Shown here one piece after another: positions 6,510 to 6,892 of a DNA stretch of 6,892 bases (the stretch's first letter is position 1; every line of letters begins with the position of its first letter). Position numbers and translations under genes: made by a program. Location: the NCBI GenBank assembly GCA_017883355.1, contig JADGNS010000254.1, positions 1 to 6,892 on the forward strand, read 5' to 3'. Below the pieces are notes generated by a model. That model worked only from the letters and a program-made list of their open reading frames with translations, was not told the DNA's origin and did not search any database. Source of the stretch: Candidatus Solibacter sp. GTDB taxonomy: Bacteria > Acidobacteriota > Terriglobia > Bryobacterales > Bryobacteraceae.

Positions 6510-6529
6510 GCTCGCTTCTAGGCCGATCA

Positions 6530-6892
6530 TCACGGCTCGTCGGCCATGCGGTGGGTGGGCACCGGGCGCGCGGGGCGGAAGCAGGCAAGTTGCCGGACTT
6601 CGGTAACCGGGCCGGACGCAGCCAGCGCGGCCTCCACGGCGCCATGCAGCGCTTCGGGCGCGCCCTCGGCACGCAGGTTGACCAGCAGCGTACCAGCGGT
6701 GAGCGGCGCTTCCAGGGTGCTGCGCAATTCGGGCTCCCCGCCGGTGGCGACCAGATTCAGCACGGCCAGCGCCGCCGGATCGTTCTCTCCGGTGAGCGTC
6801 ATTTTGAGGTGCGCGATCTCGATGCCTTGCGCGGCCAGGGTACGGCGGATGTGGCGCCCCAGGTCCAGCAGGAACTGGTTGCCGTCGAACGG
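6530..6892 (-). CDS. C-terminal fragment, possibly CobW/P47K-type GTPase; 5' end outside the window
   Basis: The frame is open from the right edge (first full codon CCG at 6892-6890) to a TGA at 6532-6530, giving the last 120 residues of a longer protein. The visible part reads FDGNQFLLDLGRHIRRTL, then HLKMTLTGEND, VLNLVATGGEPELRSTL, TLLVNLRAEG and a C-terminal FRPARPVPTHRM. This alpha/beta pattern and the FRPxRPVPTHR-like end resemble, from memory, the C-terminal domain of CobW/P47K (G3E) GTPases that deliver metals to target proteins. The GTPase motifs would lie outside the window, so the family call is tentative. An internal ATG at 6802 is not a likely start, because the frame and the domain continue upstream. 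It converges on the paralogue pair and looks unrelated to the signalling operon. Confidence 0.6.
   Translation of the reverse strand, partial: PFDGNQFLLDLGRHIRRTLAAQGIEIAHLKMTLTGENDPAALAVLNLVATGGEPELRSTLEAPLTAGTLLVNLRAEGAPEALHGAVEAALAASGPVTEVRQLACFRPARPVPTHRMADEP

Noticed and set aside
6437..6529. Small gene between the last terminator and the minus-strand stop
   Set aside because: Only a short tandem repeat and a small hairpin are visible; open frames crossing it are unsupported shadows.

Overview
The window (GC-rich, six-frame space full of spurious open frames) reads as chromosomal DNA of a soil-type bacterium. The small secreted Gly-rich beta proteins and the kinase/regulator/FecR arrangement suggest Acidobacteriota, perhaps a Solibacter- or Bryobacter-like lineage. 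That placement rests on the look of the proteins and not on any marker gene.

Layout. Positions 1-5192 hold a three-gene minus-strand operon: a membrane CHASE2-PAS histidine kinase (5192 to 2712), a sigma-54-dependent NtrC-type response regulator (2710 to 1271) and a secreted FecR-domain protein (1274 to beyond position 1). The genes are packed to the limit: 1 nt between kinase stop and regulator start, and a GTGA stop/start overlap between regulator and FecR gene. A 247-bp divergent intergenic region (5193-5439) carries a good -24/-12 (sigma-54) promoter candidate facing right, inverted repeats and a short structured leader. To the right on the plus strand lie two tandem paralogues (5440-5841 and 5965-6372) encoding about 134-residue secreted proteins of unknown function, each followed by its own intrinsic terminator. 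The duplication includes the 38 bp before each start codon and the terminator. A 93-bp intergenic gap follows, then the 3' end of a minus-strand gene (6530 to beyond 6892) that may be the C-terminal part of a CobW/P47K-type GTPase.

How it may work. The kinase senses something in the periplasm or membrane through CHASE2, possibly together with the exported FecR-domain protein, and phosphorylates Asp55 of the regulator. The activated regulator drives sigma-54 polymerase at the divergent promoter and so produces the small secreted proteins. The protein families and gene order are read from the sequence. The signalling path and target assignment are inference. I found no rRNA, tRNA, CRISPR array or transposase.
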